From an uncultured Flavobacteriaceae bacterium (GTDB taxonomy: Bacteria; Bacteroidota; Bacteroidia; Flavobacteriales; Flavobacteriaceae), in the NCBI GenBank assembly GCA_913030895.1, contig CAJWGK010000013.1:1-32946 (forward strand): a stretch of DNA of 32,946 bases. Reading direction: 5' to 3'. Position numbers and translations under genes: made by a program. The notes beneath the pieces were generated by a model. The model searched no databases. It was not told the origin of the DNA and saw nothing but the letters and a program-made list of their open reading frames with translations. Below are positions 31,563-32,946 of the stretch, in pieces (the stretch's first letter is position 1; every line of letters starts with the position of its first letter).

Positions 31563-32946
31563 ATGGAAAAACTATCTGTATTTAGATTCATTTTAATAAT
31601 GAGTTTGGTATTTAACGTTAATTTTTTGCTTGCTCAAAACTCAATCAGTGGAACGATTGTTGATGCTGAAGAAGGGGTGGCTATTTACGGCGCAAGTGTG
31701 TTCATTTTGGGAACTACCAATGGAAGTGCAACTGATTTTGATGGAAACTTTACTATCACAACATATAGAGATCTACCAATTAAAATTGAAGTCAGTTCTC
31801 TAGGGTACACCTCTCAGATTATTGATGTAACCTCTGCTGATCAGAATTTATCTATTCAATTAGAACTAGGGAGCGATTTTTTGGATGAAGTAATTATATC
31901 AGCTTCAAGAAGACCAGAGAAAATTGTTGATGCTCCTGCATCCGTATCTGTTATTAGCGCTAGGAAAATTGCCAACTCCTCTGAAGCAATAGATCCAATT
32001 AGGCACTTAATGAATGTTCCTGGAGTTACAGTGGCAAATTATACTGCTAATTCAATGAACATTGAAATGAGATCTGGCAATGGACTTTTAGGAACAGCTG
32101 TTTTACCTCTGCTTGATTATAGAATTATTTCTACTCCTGCTGCAAGATCAAATTTTAGCTATCAGTATGGATTAACGAATTTAGATCTCGAAAGGATTGA
32201 AGTTATAAGGGGTACTAATTCAGCTCTTTATGGTCCAGGTGTAGAGGGAGGAGTTGTCCATTTTATAACAAAAAAGGCAATTGACCATCCTGGTACATCT
32301 GCAGAGCTCTATACAGGAGAACTACGCTCTAGAGGTTTGGCTGTCAGACATGCCTATGCCAATGAAAGTAAAACATTCGGTTATAAGATAAATGTTAAAT
32401 ACAATGAAGGAGCTGATTTTGGCTTAGATCCAGTTGAGGATGCCGAAAGGATTAGTTCTTTTTACACAAAAATTTATCAACCAATAATTAAAAATAAAGT
32501 TGTAGATGCTACTCAATCAGGTTCACCATTAATTGGGATGGATTATTTAGATCCAGACCGAGATGGAAACCCTTTGGCAAGCGAATACCAGAATTTAGCA
32601 ATGAACGCTCACTTTGAGTTTAGACCTAACGAAAACACAACTGCAACGCTTTCTGGAGGATATTCTGATGCCGGTGGACTTGCTATTCAAGATCAAGGAT
32701 ATTTTTACAACCAAGGAATTGATTATTGGGCCCATGCTAGAGTAACATCAGGAAATTTGTTTGCTCAGGTTTCTTACAATACTAATGACGGAGGAAGCCC
32801 ACAGGATCCAACCTTTTTATATGAGACAGGAAATAGAGTTGTAGGAAAGAGGGAGTTTTTTGTAGCAAACGCTCAATATGATCTAGATGTACCCTCTTTT
32901 TTAGATTCTAAATTTAATTTTGGTATTGATTACCAAGATACTGCAT
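31563..32946 (+). CDS. TonB-dependent receptor, 5' part (cut by the window end)
   Basis: The reading frame is open from ATG 31563 to the window end, 461 complete codons. The signal peptide is MEKLSVFRFILIMSLVFNVN plus FLLAQ (cleavage after A24). A carboxypeptidase-regulatory-like domain follows (about 28-102, with GASVFILGTTNGSATDFDGNFTI). The TonB-box-like segment DEVIISA (108-114) precedes a plug of about residues 118-237, ending with LERIEVIRGTNSALYGPGVEGGVVHFITK, and then the first barrel strands. The usual VLIDGVP core of the plug is diverged (LPLLDYRIIS). A second in-frame ATG lies upstream at 31482, which would add a second hydrophobic stretch; I prefer 31563 because it gives a normal signal peptide. 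The ligand is unknown, and the remainder of the gene is outside the window. Confidence 0.85.
   Translation, partial: MEKLSVFRFILIMSLVFNVNFLLAQNSISGTIVDAEEGVAIYGASVFILGTTNGSATDFDGNFTITTYRDLPIKIEVSSLGYTSQIIDVTSADQNLSIQLELGSDFLDEVIISASRRPEKIVDAPASVSVISARKIANSSEAIDPIRHLMNVPGVTVANYTANSMNIEMRSGNGLLGTAVLPLLDYRIISTPAARSNFSYQYGLTNLDLERIEVIRGTNSALYGPGVEGGVVHFITKKAIDHPGTSAELYTGELRSRGLAVRHAYANESKTFGYKINVKYNEGADFGLDPVEDAERISSFYTKIYQPIIKNKVVDATQSGSPLIGMDYLDPDRDGNPLASEYQNLAMNAHFEFRPNENTTATLSGGYSDAGGLAIQDQGYFYNQGIDYWAHARVTSGNLFAQVSYNTNDGGSPQDPTFLYETGNRVVGKREFFVANAQYDLDVPSFLDSKFNFGIDYQDTA

Noticed and set aside
31382-31591. Minus-strand 69-codon ORF between the acyl-CoA ligase and the final receptor
   Set aside because: It overlaps the end of the ligase and the start of the receptor on the opposite strand and has no recognisable features.
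1-32946. CRISPR, insertion sequence, prophage, toxin-antitoxin or restriction system
   Set aside because: No spaced repeats, transposase, integrase, Cas, nuclease-methyltransferase or small toxin-antitoxin pair was seen; gene content is core metabolism, repair and envelope.

Overview
The window is a gene-dense, AT-rich chromosomal segment of a Bacteroidota bacterium, most likely a marine-type member of the Flavobacteriales. The evidence is the gene content: DUF4270 lipoprotein, eukaryote-like (type 2) isoleucyl-tRNA synthetase, zinc-less DksA/TraR-like protein, M23 lipoprotein with a GPHVCYR motif, and TonB-dependent receptors with a carboxypeptidase-regulatory-like N-terminal domain. It is also supported by promoter elements of the Bacteroidota type (TTTG, about 19 bp, TAnnTTTG). 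I see no rRNA, tRNA, CRISPR array, insertion sequence, prophage or integrase. No species can be named from the sequence alone.

Layout. (1) 182-3314: a small unknown gene converges on asd (aspartate-semialdehyde dehydrogenase), followed by a tdk-alr pair on the minus strand. (2) 3376-6436: plus-strand run of an uncharacterised conserved protein, rsmI and recJ. (3) 6426-12141: minus-strand run uvrC, DUF3108 protein, M23 lipoprotein, pgi. (4) 12240-12815: a 5-formyltetrahydrofolate cyclo-ligase gene on the plus strand. (5) 12794-25462: ten collinear minus-strand genes, read in the order panC, panD, an eight-TM flippase-like protein, radA, gdhA, recO, a TonB-dependent receptor, ileS, dksA-like, lspA. 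(6) 25563-28208: plus-strand pair of a truncated, glycogen-synthase-like protein and a DUF4270 lipoprotein carrying calcium-binding type repeats. (7) 28396-31464: a membrane acyltransferase and a long-chain acyl-CoA ligase, divergent across a 357-bp AT-rich gap. (8) 31563 to the end: the first 461 codons of a second TonB-dependent receptor, cut by the window edge.

How the genes fit together. Most are core functions: lysine/threonine/DAP and D-alanine supply for cell wall (asd, alr), pantothenate (panCD), nitrogen assimilation (gdhA), sugar phosphate metabolism (pgi), folate one-carbon recycling, DNA repair (recJ, uvrC, recO, radA) and translation (rsmI, ileS). Envelope functions are interleaved: LspA would mature the two predicted lipoproteins, and the acyltransferase/acyl-CoA ligase pair handles acyl chains.

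I found no convincing new multi-gene defence, mobile or biosynthetic system. The most unusual items are the GT-B half-protein with a lost sugar-nucleotide loop next to the DUF4270 lipoprotein, several enzymes whose metal-binding or catalytic residues are replaced (thymidine kinase, DksA-like protein, M23 peptidase, alanine racemase), repeated use of TTG starts at tight gene junctions, and a possibly leaderless TTG-start mRNA.
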